Assembly: GCA_020343575.1 (NCBI GenBank)
Contig: CP070801.1
Coordinates: 538,511-554,426 of the forward strand
Direction: 5' to 3'
Length of the DNA: 15,916 nucleotides
Source: Candidatus Aenigmatarchaeota archaeon
GTDB taxonomy: Archaea; Aenigmatarchaeota; Aenigmatarchaeia; QMZP01
How positions within the stretch are numbered: position 1 is the first letter of the stretch; every line of letters starts with the position of its first letter. This document shows positions 6,259-13,799 of this stretch, in pieces. The notes beneath the pieces were generated by a model that worked only from the letters and a program-made list of their open reading frames with translations, made no database searches and had not been told where the DNA came from. A program made the translations under genes and the position numbers.

Positions 6259-6828
6259 ATGCCTGTCACAAGGTCTGTTTGGAGAATAGTTGAGGAGACC
6301 ACGCCCCTGGTCGTAGGATTTGCTGTTTTGGAACTGATTGCGGGTGGTATTCTTGGGGCCATGATAATAGATATAGAGCTTCTTCCAGGACTGTTCATTC
6401 TTATACCTGCTCTGCTTGACATGAGAGGAAGCATTGGCTCAAGCCTCGGGGCAAGGATGAACTCTGGTCTGCACCTAGGTTACATAAAACCCGGCAAGGT
6501 GACAAAGGCCCTGAGAGCAAATATATACTCTGCTCTTATACTTAGTTTTATATTGTCTGTAATATTATCAGTGTTCGCAACATTTGCTTGCTCCTTATCC
6601 GGTGTGATGTGTGTTACCTTCATAGAGTTTTTCCTCATATCAGTAATAGCAGGGGTTTCATCTGGTATCGTACTGATATTTTTAGCGATATTCATCTCAA
6701 ATTTCAGCTACAAAAAGGGCCTTGATCCTGATGATGTAACCTCACCAACCATCGGAACCACAGGGGATATAGTAACGGTTATCTGCCTCTTCTTGGCAGT
6801 TAAACTTGTGTTGGGTCTGGGAATATGA
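6259..6828 (+). CDS. mgtE: MgtE/SLC41-type divalent cation transporter, half-size subunit A
   Basis: Membrane domain of the MgtE/SLC41 Mg2+ channel family, without the cytosolic N and CBS domains of bacterial MgtE. About five hydrophobic segments are visible in 189 aa. The family signature PALLDMRGSIGSSLGARM at about 50-67 corresponds to the PA..GMGGNIG.Q region of bacterial MgtE; GLDPDDVTSP followed by TTGD near 169 matches the last-helix region, where an acidic residue lines the Mg2+ site in the Thermus protein (family knowledge). The product is paralogous to subunit B, whose ATG overlaps this stop as ATGA, so translation is coupled. The two halves probably pair as a heterodimer in place of a homodimer, and the PhoU-TrkA_C gene downstream likely supplies gating or regulation. 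Confidence 0.82.
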   Translation: MPVTRSVWRIVEETTPLVVGFAVLELIAGGILGAMIIDIELLPGLFILIPALLDMRGSIGSSLGARMNSGLHLGYIKPGKVTKALRANIYSALILSFILSVILSVFATFACSLSGVMCVTFIEFFLISVIAGVSSGIVLIFLAIFISNFSYKKGLDPDDVTSPTIGTTGDIVTVICLFLAVKLVLGLGI

Positions 6829-7379
6829 TGTACTCAATGAAAACCATACTGGAGGAAAGCATCCCCATGCTTTTATTAGCAGGAGCCCTTTCGATTTGTG
6901 CCGGAATGGTTCTGCACAGCAACGGAGAAATTCTCTTTACCCTTCCTGGTATACTGGTCATAATTCCAGCTTTTAACAACATGGGAGGAAGTGTTTCGTC
7001 AGTCTTATGCTGCAGGCTCTCCTCAGCTCTTCACCTGGGAATGATTCGTCCAAAGCTCAAGAAAACCAAGACTCTGGAGAGGAACGTCTTTGCAACTTTT
7101 ATAATATCCATAATATCATTCTTAGCTCTCGGTCTTGCTGCCGGAGGATTCAATATGTTGTTGGGTTTGAAGAGCCTTGATATATTGATATTCCCATTTG
7201 TCACGTTGGCAGCAGGTTTCATAACCGTGGTAGTATTGGTAACAATTTCCGTTGTATTCAGCTACATATCCTATAGCAGGGGCCTTGATCCTGACAACAT
7301 GGTAGTACCTATCTTAACGAGCATAGGAGATGTTGTGGGAGTTTCGCTCCTGTTCTTGATACTCACTTTGGTGATGTGA
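6825..7379 (+). CDS. mgtE: MgtE/SLC41-type divalent cation transporter, half-size subunit B
   Basis: Second MgtE-like membrane domain of 184 aa with about five hydrophobic segments. It repeats the signature as IPAFNNMGGSVSSVLCCRL and SALHLG (about 47-72), and GLDPDN followed by SIGDVV near the C-terminus; the Asp in that last helix aligns with that of subunit A. The start is the ATG at 6825 overlapping the upstream stop (ATGA); ATGs at 6828 and 6837 are also in frame. Sequence divergence from subunit A is large enough that the duplication is old. As with A, no regulatory cytosolic domain is attached. Mg2+ is the expected ion, but other divalent metals are possible. Confidence 0.82.
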   Translation: MMYSMKTILEESIPMLLLAGALSICAGMVLHSNGEILFTLPGILVIIPAFNNMGGSVSSVLCCRLSSALHLGMIRPKLKKTKTLERNVFATFIISIISFLALGLAAGGFNMLLGLKSLDILIFPFVTLAAGFITVVVLVTISVVFSYISYSRGLDPDNMVVPILTSIGDVVGVSLLFLILTLVM

Positions 7380-7422
7380 AAGGTTAATAACCTGGAAGTA
7401 TAAAATAAAGGAGGGATGGAAA

Positions 7423-8019
7423 ATGCAGGTGTTCAAGAAGAAGGAGATCCTTAAAGACGTACTGGAGAAGAGGAGAAACGTGATAGACCTCATAGTGGAG
7501 ATGAAGGATCTTGCAGGCCTGGCAATAGACCTTGGTTTTTCAGCACTGCTCCTACAGGACAAGAAACTAGCAGATAAGATAACAGAGCTGAAGGAGGAGA
7601 TGGAGATAAAGCAGTACGAGATAGAGATGGAGTGCATGCTGGCTGCATCCAACGTAGAACAGGCTCTTGGTCTCACATCCGTTATGAGGGTAGCCTCTGC
7701 AGTGGCAGACATATCCGATGCAGTGAACGAGATAATTGACAGCATCTTAAGAGGAATTCCCCCGCACCCAATCATAAAAGAGGCATTAAAGGCAGCGGCA
7801 GAAACAATCGACTACGTAAACATCAAGAAGGACTCAAAGGTGGCTGGCAAGACAATAGATGAAGCGACAAAGGGACTAGTGGATGTAATAGGACTGAAGA
7901 GGGAAGACGTCTGGTCCTATCAGCCCAGCGGGGAAGATAGGATAAAAGCAAAGGATTTCCTAATAATAAGTGGCGGCAAGAGAAGGGTCAGTGAAGTTAT
8001 AAAGGAACTGAGAAAGTAG
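7423..8019 (+). CDS. PhoU-like and TrkA_C domain regulator of the MgtE-like transporter
   Basis: Soluble 198-aa protein. Residues about 5-120 are helical and Glu/Asp-rich in the manner of PhoU, whose acidic patches bind metal (EMKDLAGLAIDLGFSALL is typical). Residues about 135-198 fit a TrkA_C (RCK_C) ligand-binding fold, ending in DFLIISGGKRR. This architecture is that of COG3273, which occurs beside MgtE-type genes in archaea (family knowledge). It begins 43 bases after subunit B with a strong Shine-Dalgarno, GGAGGGAT at 7410-7416, six bases before the ATG. Likely role: cytosolic sensor that gates or stabilises the half-size transporter. The stop codon directly abuts the convergent ppdK stop. 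Confidence 0.8.
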   Translation: MQVFKKKEILKDVLEKRRNVIDLIVEMKDLAGLAIDLGFSALLLQDKKLADKITELKEEMEIKQYEIEMECMLAASNVEQALGLTSVMRVASAVADISDAVNEIIDSILRGIPPHPIIKEALKAAAETIDYVNIKKDSKVAGKTIDEATKGLVDVIGLKREDVWSYQPSGEDRIKAKDFLIISGGKRRVSEVIKELRK

Positions 8020-10620
8020 TTATCCATTCTTTATCTTTGCCTGTGCGGCTGCAAGCCGGGCAATTGGAACCCTGAAGGGAGAACAGGAAACATAGTCCAG
8101 TCCAATCAAATGGCAGAACTCTATGGAGTTTTTCTCTCCACCATGCTCGCCACAGATACCTATTTCTATTCTGGGATTCGTCTTCCTAGCAAGATTTACA
8201 CAGATTTTCATCAGGGAACCAACTCCTTTTCTATCTATCACCTGAAACGGATCACTCTCCAAAACACCTTTTTCAATGTACTTCGGTATGAACTTACCTG
8301 CATCATCCCTAGAAAACCCGTAAACAGTCTGTGTGAGATCGTTTGTTCCGAACGAAAAGAAATCAAACTCTTTCGAAAGTTTATCTGCTGTTACACATGC
8401 CCTTGGTAACTCTATCATTGTCCCTACCTTGTACTTAACCTTAACCCTATTTTTTTCTATCAGCTTCTTCGCTGCATCTTCGATAATCTTCCTCAAAAAG
8501 GTCGCTTCCTCAACATCACTCAGAACCGGTATCTCTATTTCTGGTAACGCTTCTCCACCGCTTCTGTTAACCTCGATCGCAGCGCCGATTATAGCATCTG
8601 TCTGCATTTCGGTTATCTCTGGATAAACAACTCCCAACCTACATCCCCTGAAACCGAGCATGGGATTAAACTCTGCTAGGGAACTGATCTTGTTCTTCAG
8701 GGTCTTAAACTTCACTCTCATTTCCTTGGCCATTTTTCTTACCTCTTTGTCCTCTTTTGGAAGGAATTCATGAAGGGGTGGATCGAGCAAACGTATAGTT
8801 ACGGGTAAGCCATTCATAGCTTTGAATATGCCTATGAAATCCTTCTTCTGCATGGGTAGTAGTTTTGCTAACGCTTTCTTTCTCCCTTCACTGTCATCCG
8901 CAATTATCATCTCTCTCATCGTGCGAATCCTTTCGCCTTCAAAGAACATGTGCTCTGTCCTTGCTAAACCAATCCCCTCTGCTCCGAATTCCCTGGCCCT
9001 TTCCGAATCTTTCGGTGTGTCAGCATTGGTTCTCACTCCAAGCTTTCTGATACCGTCAGCCCAATTCATCAGGATTTGGAATTCTCCCCCCATCTCAGGA
9101 TCAACGAGTTTAAACTTCCCAATAAAAACTTCGCCTGTTCCACCATCAAGCGTTATCCAGTCTCCTTCCTTTATTCTCAAATTCCTGACTGTGAACATCT
9201 CCTTCTCTTCATCTATACTAATATCTCCGCATCCCACAACACAGCACTTACCCATACCCCTTCCAACAACAGCTGCATGACTCGTCATTCCGCCTCTCGC
9301 TGTGAGGATTCCCTGGGAAACAGCCATGCCCTGTATGTCTTCAGGAGAGGTTTCGTTCCTAACGAGTATAACCTTCCCTTTCTTGGCAAGCTCTTCAGCC
9401 CTCTCTGCTGAGAAGCACACGATTCCCACAGCCGCTCCTGGGGAGGCAGGCAAACCCTTGGCTATAACCTTTGCTCTCTCCTTTTCCTTAGGGTCAAGTT
9501 GTTTGTGAAGAAGTTGATCTATCTGTTCTGGTTCTATCCTCATTATCGCCTCCTCTTTTTTAATCAGCTTCTCCTTGACCATATCCACGGCTATCTTCAC
9601 CGCAGCCTGTGCAGTCCTCTTACCAGTCCTTGTCTGGAGGGTGAAGAGGTTCCCCTTCTCTATAGTGAATTCGAAATCCTGCATGTCCCTGTAGTGTTTG
9701 TCAAGAATTTCGTAAACCTTCATCAGTTCCTGGTAAACCTTTGGCGAATCTTTTCTCAACTCTTCTATATCCTTCGGCGTCCGGATTCCAGCAACCACAT
9801 CCTCTCCCTGGGCATTCATCAGATACTCACCATAGGGTTTGTTCTCGCCCGTTGAGGGGTTTCTTGTGAATCCCACACCAGTCCCAGAATCCCACCCAAG
9901 GTTTCCGAAAACCATCACCTGAATGTTGACAGCGGTTCCCACATCCTCAGGTATTCCATGAAGCTTCCTATAGATTCTCGCACGTTTGTTGTTCCAGGAG
10001 TTGAAAACAGCGTCTATTGCCATCTTCAATTGCTCTCTCGGATCCTGTGGGAATCTTTTTCCCTTACTGGTTATGATTTTTTTGTACTCCTCAACAATCT
10101 TCTTCAACTCCTCAGTACTCAGGTCAGTATCGTTTCTACCCCTTTTGTATTTGTCAAGGATTTTTTCGAATTTTGAATGCTCCACACCAAGAACAACATC
10201 GCCAAACATTTGTATAAATCTTCTGTAGGAATCCCACGCGAATCTTGAATTTTTACTCTCCCCCTCAATACCCTTTACAGTCCTGTTATTGAGACCAAGG
10301 TTTAATATACTATCCATCATTCCAGGCATTGAGACAGGAGCACCTGATCTGACAGACACAAGTAAAGGATGCCTCTCATCACCGAATTTTCTCTTTGACC
10401 TTTTTTCAAGCTTTTCGATATTTGAATTGATCTCTTTCTCCAACCCCTTTGGGTATTTTTTCTCCTTTAAAAAATCCATGCACACTTGGGTGGATATCGT
10501 AAAGCCAGGAGGAACAGGCAGACCTATCTTTGTCATCTCACCAAGATTAGCTCCCTTTCCTCCCAAGAGTGGTTTGCTTTCTTTGCCCTTCTCTCCGAAA
10601 AAATAAACCATCTTGCCCAT
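8020..10620 (-). CDS. ppdK: Pyruvate, phosphate dikinase
   Basis: Interconverts pyruvate + ATP + Pi with phosphoenolpyruvate + AMP + PPi; in archaea it works in gluconeogenesis or PPi-linked glycolysis. All three domains are present in 866 aa. The ATP-grasp domain starts at about 17 (LLGGKGANLGEMTKIGLPVP) with SVRSGAPVSMPGMMD at 89-103. The swivelling domain has the phosphohistidine H448 in ARGGMTSHAAVVGRG. The C-terminal TIM barrel contains GIGLARTEHMF (549-559), LGFRGCRLG (655-663), SFGTNDLTQ (756-764) and the catalytic Cys C823 in GICGEHGG. Length and motifs are normal, so it should be active. A TATA box 28 nt upstream of the ATG indicates its own leaderless promoter, although TFB lies upstream on the same strand. 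It is tail to tail with the PhoU-TrkA_C gene with no gap. Confidence 0.97.
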   Translation of the reverse strand: MGKMVYFFGEKGKESKPLLGGKGANLGEMTKIGLPVPPGFTISTQVCMDFLKEKKYPKGLEKEINSNIEKLEKRSKRKFGDERHPLLVSVRSGAPVSMPGMMDSILNLGLNNRTVKGIEGESKNSRFAWDSYRRFIQMFGDVVLGVEHSKFEKILDKYKRGRNDTDLSTEELKKIVEEYKKIITSKGKRFPQDPREQLKMAIDAVFNSWNNKRARIYRKLHGIPEDVGTAVNIQVMVFGNLGWDSGTGVGFTRNPSTGENKPYGEYLMNAQGEDVVAGIRTPKDIEELRKDSPKVYQELMKVYEILDKHYRDMQDFEFTIEKGNLFTLQTRTGKRTAQAAVKIAVDMVKEKLIKKEEAIMRIEPEQIDQLLHKQLDPKEKERAKVIAKGLPASPGAAVGIVCFSAERAEELAKKGKVILVRNETSPEDIQGMAVSQGILTARGGMTSHAAVVGRGMGKCCVVGCGDISIDEEKEMFTVRNLRIKEGDWITLDGGTGEVFIGKFKLVDPEMGGEFQILMNWADGIRKLGVRTNADTPKDSERAREFGAEGIGLARTEHMFFEGERIRTMREMIIADDSEGRKKALAKLLPMQKKDFIGIFKAMNGLPVTIRLLDPPLHEFLPKEDKEVRKMAKEMRVKFKTLKNKISSLAEFNPMLGFRGCRLGVVYPEITEMQTDAIIGAAIEVNRSGGEALPEIEIPVLSDVEEATFLRKIIEDAAKKLIEKNRVKVKYKVGTMIELPRACVTADKLSKEFDFFSFGTNDLTQTVYGFSRDDAGKFIPKYIEKGVLESDPFQVIDRKGVGSLMKICVNLARKTNPRIEIGICGEHGGEKNSIEFCHLIGLDYVSCSPFRVPIARLAAAQAKIKNG

Positions 10621-10644
10621 TATTGAGATAAATGTAGGCGGGCC

Positions 10645-10652
10645 TTTATAAA
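10645..10652 (-). promoter_or_regulatory. TATA box of ppdK
   Basis: TTTATAAA (self-complementary) centred 28 nt before the ATG at 10620, in the 71-bp gap after the TFB stop. It predicts a leaderless ppdK mRNA. Confidence 0.6.
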
Positions 10653-10691
10653 ACTTGCAGTATGCAATATGTGCAAAAAGAAGATTCCTGT

Positions 10692-11690
10692 CTACGTTTC
10701 CTCTTCCTCTCTGACCCTTTCCTCAACTTCGTCCTTTATTCCAAGGGTCTCTACCATCTCTTTGTAACGGTTCCTTATGGTAACCTCTGTTACGCCAATC
10801 GCGTCCGCAACCTCTCTCTGAGTTTTTTTCTCTCCCTCCAGAACAGCTGCGATGTAGAGGGCAGCTGCGGCTACTCCTATCGGTCCCTTACCAGAGGTCA
10901 CATCGTATTTAGCAGCTTCATCCAAAACATCAACCGCTCGTACTTGAACCCTTTCTGATAAACCAAGAAGTGAACCAAATCTTGGAACATAATCCTGCGC
11001 TTTTGCAGGAAGAATCCTTATACTGAGTTTCCTTGAGATGTAACGGTAGGTTTTACCTATATCCCTTCTGTTGATTCCAGACGCTTTAGATATCTCATCT
11101 AATGTTCTGGGCGCTCCTTCCTCTCTGCAGGTTGTGTAGAGAAGAGCAGCTATGATTGATTCTGTTGATCTTCCCCTCACGAGTCCTTTCTCAACAGCAT
11201 GCTGGTAAAGCTTCGCGACTTTCTCATGGACAGCCCGAGAAAGGTGAAGATAAGAAATCAACCTCTGCAACTCAGAGAATGCGAAGGAAAGATTTCTGTC
11301 CTTTGATTTTATAAGTCTTTTATGCCATTTGGTCAATCTGTAGTATTGGGCTCTTTTCTTTGAGGAAACCTTGAAAAGTTCTCCACGGCCCTTTCCTATT
11401 TCAGTGGTTATCCCCTCATCGTGTTTTGTGGGCGTCAGGGCTGCTCCGGTTCTGACCCTTCTTGATCTCTGGTCCTCATCAAAGGCTCTCCACTCCTGGG
11501 TCAGGTCAATCATGGATTCTCCTATAACGGCTCCACAATTCTCACAAACAGACTCTCCCCTGCTATGGTCAAACCTTATGTTGCTTGATCCACATTCAGG
11601 ACATCCCTTCCCACGAGCAGTCTTTACAGCCTTCGTTTTCTCAGGGACTTTCCTCTTCTTCCCGATTTTCTTCCTTTTTTTTGCAGCCAT
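10692..11690 (-). CDS. tfb: Transcription initiation factor B (TFB) with basic N-terminal tail
   Basis: Recruits RNA polymerase to TBP-bound promoters and reads the BRE. A Zn ribbon is formed by C30, C33, C49 and C52 (CPECGSSN...CENCG). The B-reader/linker region follows (RRVRTGAALTPTKHDEG, about 77-93), then two cyclin folds (about 125-220 and 228-318) with the terminal HTH (VTIRNRYKEM). Length is 332 aa. Two oddities: the ribbon is preceded by about 28 mostly basic residues beginning MAAKKRKKIGKKRK, and the C-terminus is acidic (EERVREEEET). The basic tail resembles the 18-aa peptide encoded at 4715-4771. The start is the only Met before the ribbon. The upstream region holds several TATA-like elements and a 13-bp direct repeat. 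Confidence 0.97.
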   Translation of the reverse strand: MAAKKRKKIGKKRKVPEKTKAVKTARGKGCPECGSSNIRFDHSRGESVCENCGAVIGESMIDLTQEWRAFDEDQRSRRVRTGAALTPTKHDEGITTEIGKGRGELFKVSSKKRAQYYRLTKWHKRLIKSKDRNLSFAFSELQRLISYLHLSRAVHEKVAKLYQHAVEKGLVRGRSTESIIAALLYTTCREEGAPRTLDEISKASGINRRDIGKTYRYISRKLSIRILPAKAQDYVPRFGSLLGLSERVQVRAVDVLDEAAKYDVTSGKGPIGVAAAALYIAAVLEGEKKTQREVADAIGVTEVTIRNRYKEMVETLGIKDEVEERVREEEET

Positions 11691-11696
11691 ACTTTG

Positions 11697-11757
11697 TTAC
11701 CCCTTTATAGTGACATTACGAAAGAGCAATAATATATATAAAAATTACCCCTTTATA
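11697..11757 (-). repeat. Duplicated TATAAAGGGGTAA element upstream of tfb
   Basis: The 13-mer TATAAAGGGGTAA (minus strand) occurs exactly at 11697-11709 and 11745-11757, 48 bases apart, both between hef and the tfb start. The proximal copy is too close to the ATG to act as its TATA box; the distal one could. Between them lies a further TATA-like TTTATATATATT. Confidence 0.6.
11731..11742 (-). promoter_or_regulatory. TATA-rich promoter region of tfb
   Basis: TTTATATATATT on the minus strand would start transcription near 11708, giving a leader of about 18 nt. Further TATA-like elements lie at 11752-11759 and about 11776-11790, so the true start cannot be chosen from sequence alone. Confidence 0.4.
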
Positions 11758-11817
11758 AAGATTTCGCTACTCAAGTGTATATATTTATAAATAAATTCAC
11801 TATTTGGTGGTGAAAAA

Positions 11818-13347
11818 TCAGAATTCGTTAATCTCAGACTGCTCCCCCATTTTCATCCCATACAAGGTTTTGTGCATTGATTTCTCTTTGTGTCTGGCTG
11901 ACCAGTAATAAGCCTCGTCTTTTGTTCCCTTGGTTATAAGAAGAACAATTCTGCCCATCTTCTGTCTACCAACCCTTCCCCTTCTCTGTATCGATCTTAT
12001 CCCAGAGGGAACGGGTTCATAGAATACAGCTAAGTCCATCTCTGGTATGTCCAACCCTTCCTCACCAATAGATGTGCAGACCAGAACGTTGTATTTGTCC
12101 TCTCTGAAATCACTGAGCCTCTGGTTCTGCTCCTTCTGGGTCATTCCCTCCCTCTGACCTACAAACTCCACTGGTTTTGCGTTATCCACATTTCTGAGGG
12201 AACTTACGATTTCCTTCACGGATTCCCTGTAGTTTGCAAAAACAATTATCTTTGAATCCCCTTTCCATCTGAATTGTTGGTTCACTATAGAGCAGAGTTT
12301 TCCGATCTTGGGATGTTTCGAACCCTGCTCAAAAAGTGAATGGGTCAGCCATATGGCGTTGGATATGTTCTTATTCTTTACCAGTCTTTCATTCGACTTG
12401 GATTTCCCGTCCCTGAGCTTTTTCCAATACTTCTCCAGAACCCTGATACCCTGGGTTTCCAGAAGAGTCAAGACATGCTCTAGCTTTATAGCCTGGGTAA
12501 CAAAGCTCATTCCCAGTATCGCCTTCTTTTCACCTTCCTTTATTCCCTGATAGAGCCTGCTTTGGAGTGAGAGTAGATCCTTCTTGGATACCCTTCTACC
12601 CCTGAGAAACCCGAGTTTTTTCAATGCGTTTAACTTCTTGGTGTACTCCTCATTAACAATACTTCTTATTTTCTTGAACGATTCAGGTAGTTCCACATAA
12701 ACCCACTGCATCTCCTTTCTTTTTACCCACGGTGTTACATCTTCATCTATTTCTGTTCTGACCTCTACCGCCTCGATACCTATGTTTTTGCATATCTCTT
12801 TTATCTTTTGTCTTGTTCCTCCTGGAGACGCTGTGAGACCGAGAATCCTCTGGTGATCTGCAGATTCCTTGTATTTCTTCGCAATGTACGGATATGCATA
12901 CTCCCCTATCGCATGGTGGGTTTCATCCAGAACAAGAAGGGAGAATTTCTTCAGAGACAATCTCTTTTCAACCAGATCGTTCTTTATGGTTTGCGGCGTT
13001 GCAAAGATTATCTGCTTTTCTTCGTATACCCTACCCCTAAGTTCAGGCTTTACCATTCCGGTCAGGATTGCGAACCTCTCCTCTTCGATATCCAATGTCT
13101 TGAGAAAGAACTCATAGTGCTGGTTGACCAGGGGTCTTGTGGGCGCGAGGACAAGGATTTTGGATTCCGGATACTCCTCAAGCCTTTTCACAGCTAGCAA
13201 AACCGATACCGGGGTCTTTCCCAGTCCTGTTGGCAAGACACAGAGCGTGTTTTTCTTCATTGCCGTTGCGAGGATGTTCGCTTGATAAGCCCTTGCCTGT
13301 ATCGTGTTTTCTTTGATCAACTTATGTTTCACAAAATCTTGTGCCAT
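11818..13347 (-). CDS. hef: Hef/FANCM-type DNA helicase lacking the nuclease domain
   Basis: Superfamily 2 helicase that remodels stalled forks and branched DNA. RecA-like domain 1 has LPTGLGKT (38-45, motif I), APTRPLVNQ (69-77), the motif II DETHH (141-145) and LTASPGG (171-177). A long helical insert (about 200-335), typical of Hef, precedes domain 2 with GEEGLDIPEMD (428-438) and QRRGRVGR (454-461, motif VI). The 509-aa protein stops where euryarchaeal Hef would continue into the ERCC4 nuclease and HhH domains, so it is helicase only. I start at the ATG at 13347 because a TATA-like element lies about 30 nt upstream and homology begins there; the frame extends to an ATG at 13371. It shares an interleaved divergent promoter with the protease-like gene. 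Confidence 0.9.
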   Translation of the reverse strand: MAQDFVKHKLIKENTIQARAYQANILATAMKKNTLCVLPTGLGKTPVSVLLAVKRLEEYPESKILVLAPTRPLVNQHYEFFLKTLDIEEERFAILTGMVKPELRGRVYEEKQIIFATPQTIKNDLVEKRLSLKKFSLLVLDETHHAIGEYAYPYIAKKYKESADHQRILGLTASPGGTRQKIKEICKNIGIEAVEVRTEIDEDVTPWVKRKEMQWVYVELPESFKKIRSIVNEEYTKKLNALKKLGFLRGRRVSKKDLLSLQSRLYQGIKEGEKKAILGMSFVTQAIKLEHVLTLLETQGIRVLEKYWKKLRDGKSKSNERLVKNKNISNAIWLTHSLFEQGSKHPKIGKLCSIVNQQFRWKGDSKIIVFANYRESVKEIVSSLRNVDNAKPVEFVGQREGMTQKEQNQRLSDFREDKYNVLVCTSIGEEGLDIPEMDLAVFYEPVPSGIRSIQRRGRVGRQKMGRIVLLITKGTKDEAYYWSARHKEKSMHKTLYGMKMGEQSEINEF

Positions 13348-13348
13348 A

Positions 13349-13385
13349 ATTTTATAATGAATGAGATGCAATTAATTAATATATG
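13349..13385. promoter_or_regulatory. Interleaved divergent promoters of hef and the protease-like gene
   Basis: Plus-strand TTTATAAT (13351-13358) is 29 nt before the protease ATG at 13383. Minus-strand TATATTAAT (about 13376-13384) is about 30 nt before the hef ATG at 13347 and overlaps the protease start codon. Only 35 bases separate the two start codons, so both promoters face into each other's gene start. Confidence 0.5.
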
Positions 13386-13727
13386 AAGAAAAAGTTCGTC
13401 GGCCTCGTTGAGAAGATAGAGGTTATAGGACAGAAAAGGGTCGAGACTTTGGCGTTGTGCGATTCCGGAGCAAAGAATTCATCCATTGATATAGGACTGG
13501 CTGCCAAGGCAAGGCTAGGACCCATAATCAAAACAACCAAGATAAAATCCGCATCAGTAAGCAGGCAGATCAGGAGACCCGTTGTCAAGGCAAAGATAAG
13601 GGTAAAGGGAAGGGTTTTCAGCACCGAGGTCAACATCCAGGATCGCTCGCACATGACCTTCCCTGTTATAATCGGGAGGAACATCCTATCTGGGAACTTC
13701 ATAATAGACACAAAGAAAGGCGTTTGA
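13383..13727 (+). CDS. RimB-like retropepsin-fold (putative ATP-dependent zinc protease) family protein
   Basis: Matches the family known as putative ATP-dependent Zn protease, RimB/COG4067, a single-lobe retropepsin-like fold that would act as a dimer. ALCDSGAKNSSID at about 24-36 aligns with the catalytic DTGA motif, with Ser for Thr (DSG). RRPVVKAKIRVKG (64-76) and DRSHMTFPVIIGRNIL (87-102) are the family's later strands, including the hydrophobic-Gly flap-side motif. At 114 aa it is shorter than the bacterial members of about 140-160 aa but has all the motifs. In bacteria the family often accompanies RimK-type ATP-grasp glutamate ligases and can trim their products (family knowledge); no ligase gene is in this window. 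Its start is set by a TATA box 29 nt upstream. Substrate unknown. Confidence 0.78.
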   Translation: MKKKFVGLVEKIEVIGQKRVETLALCDSGAKNSSIDIGLAAKARLGPIIKTTKIKSASVSRQIRRPVVKAKIRVKGRVFSTEVNIQDRSHMTFPVIIGRNILSGNFIIDTKKGV

Positions 13728-13799
13728 AAAACTGATGAAAGCTTTTTATTAGAAAGAGTGTAAATAAATAGATATACCCTGTTTGATAAGAGGATTTCT

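Noticed and set aside
8110..10606. Long plus-strand frames opposite ppdK.
   Set aside because: They are antisense shadows of a full-length, motif-complete enzyme and show no family resemblance.
13731..13760. CTGATGA followed by GAAA, resembling a hammerhead ribozyme core after the protease-like gene.
   Set aside because: The bases between cannot form stem II, and no flanking stems I and III are present; the region is better read as a weak U-run terminator and the tbp promoter.
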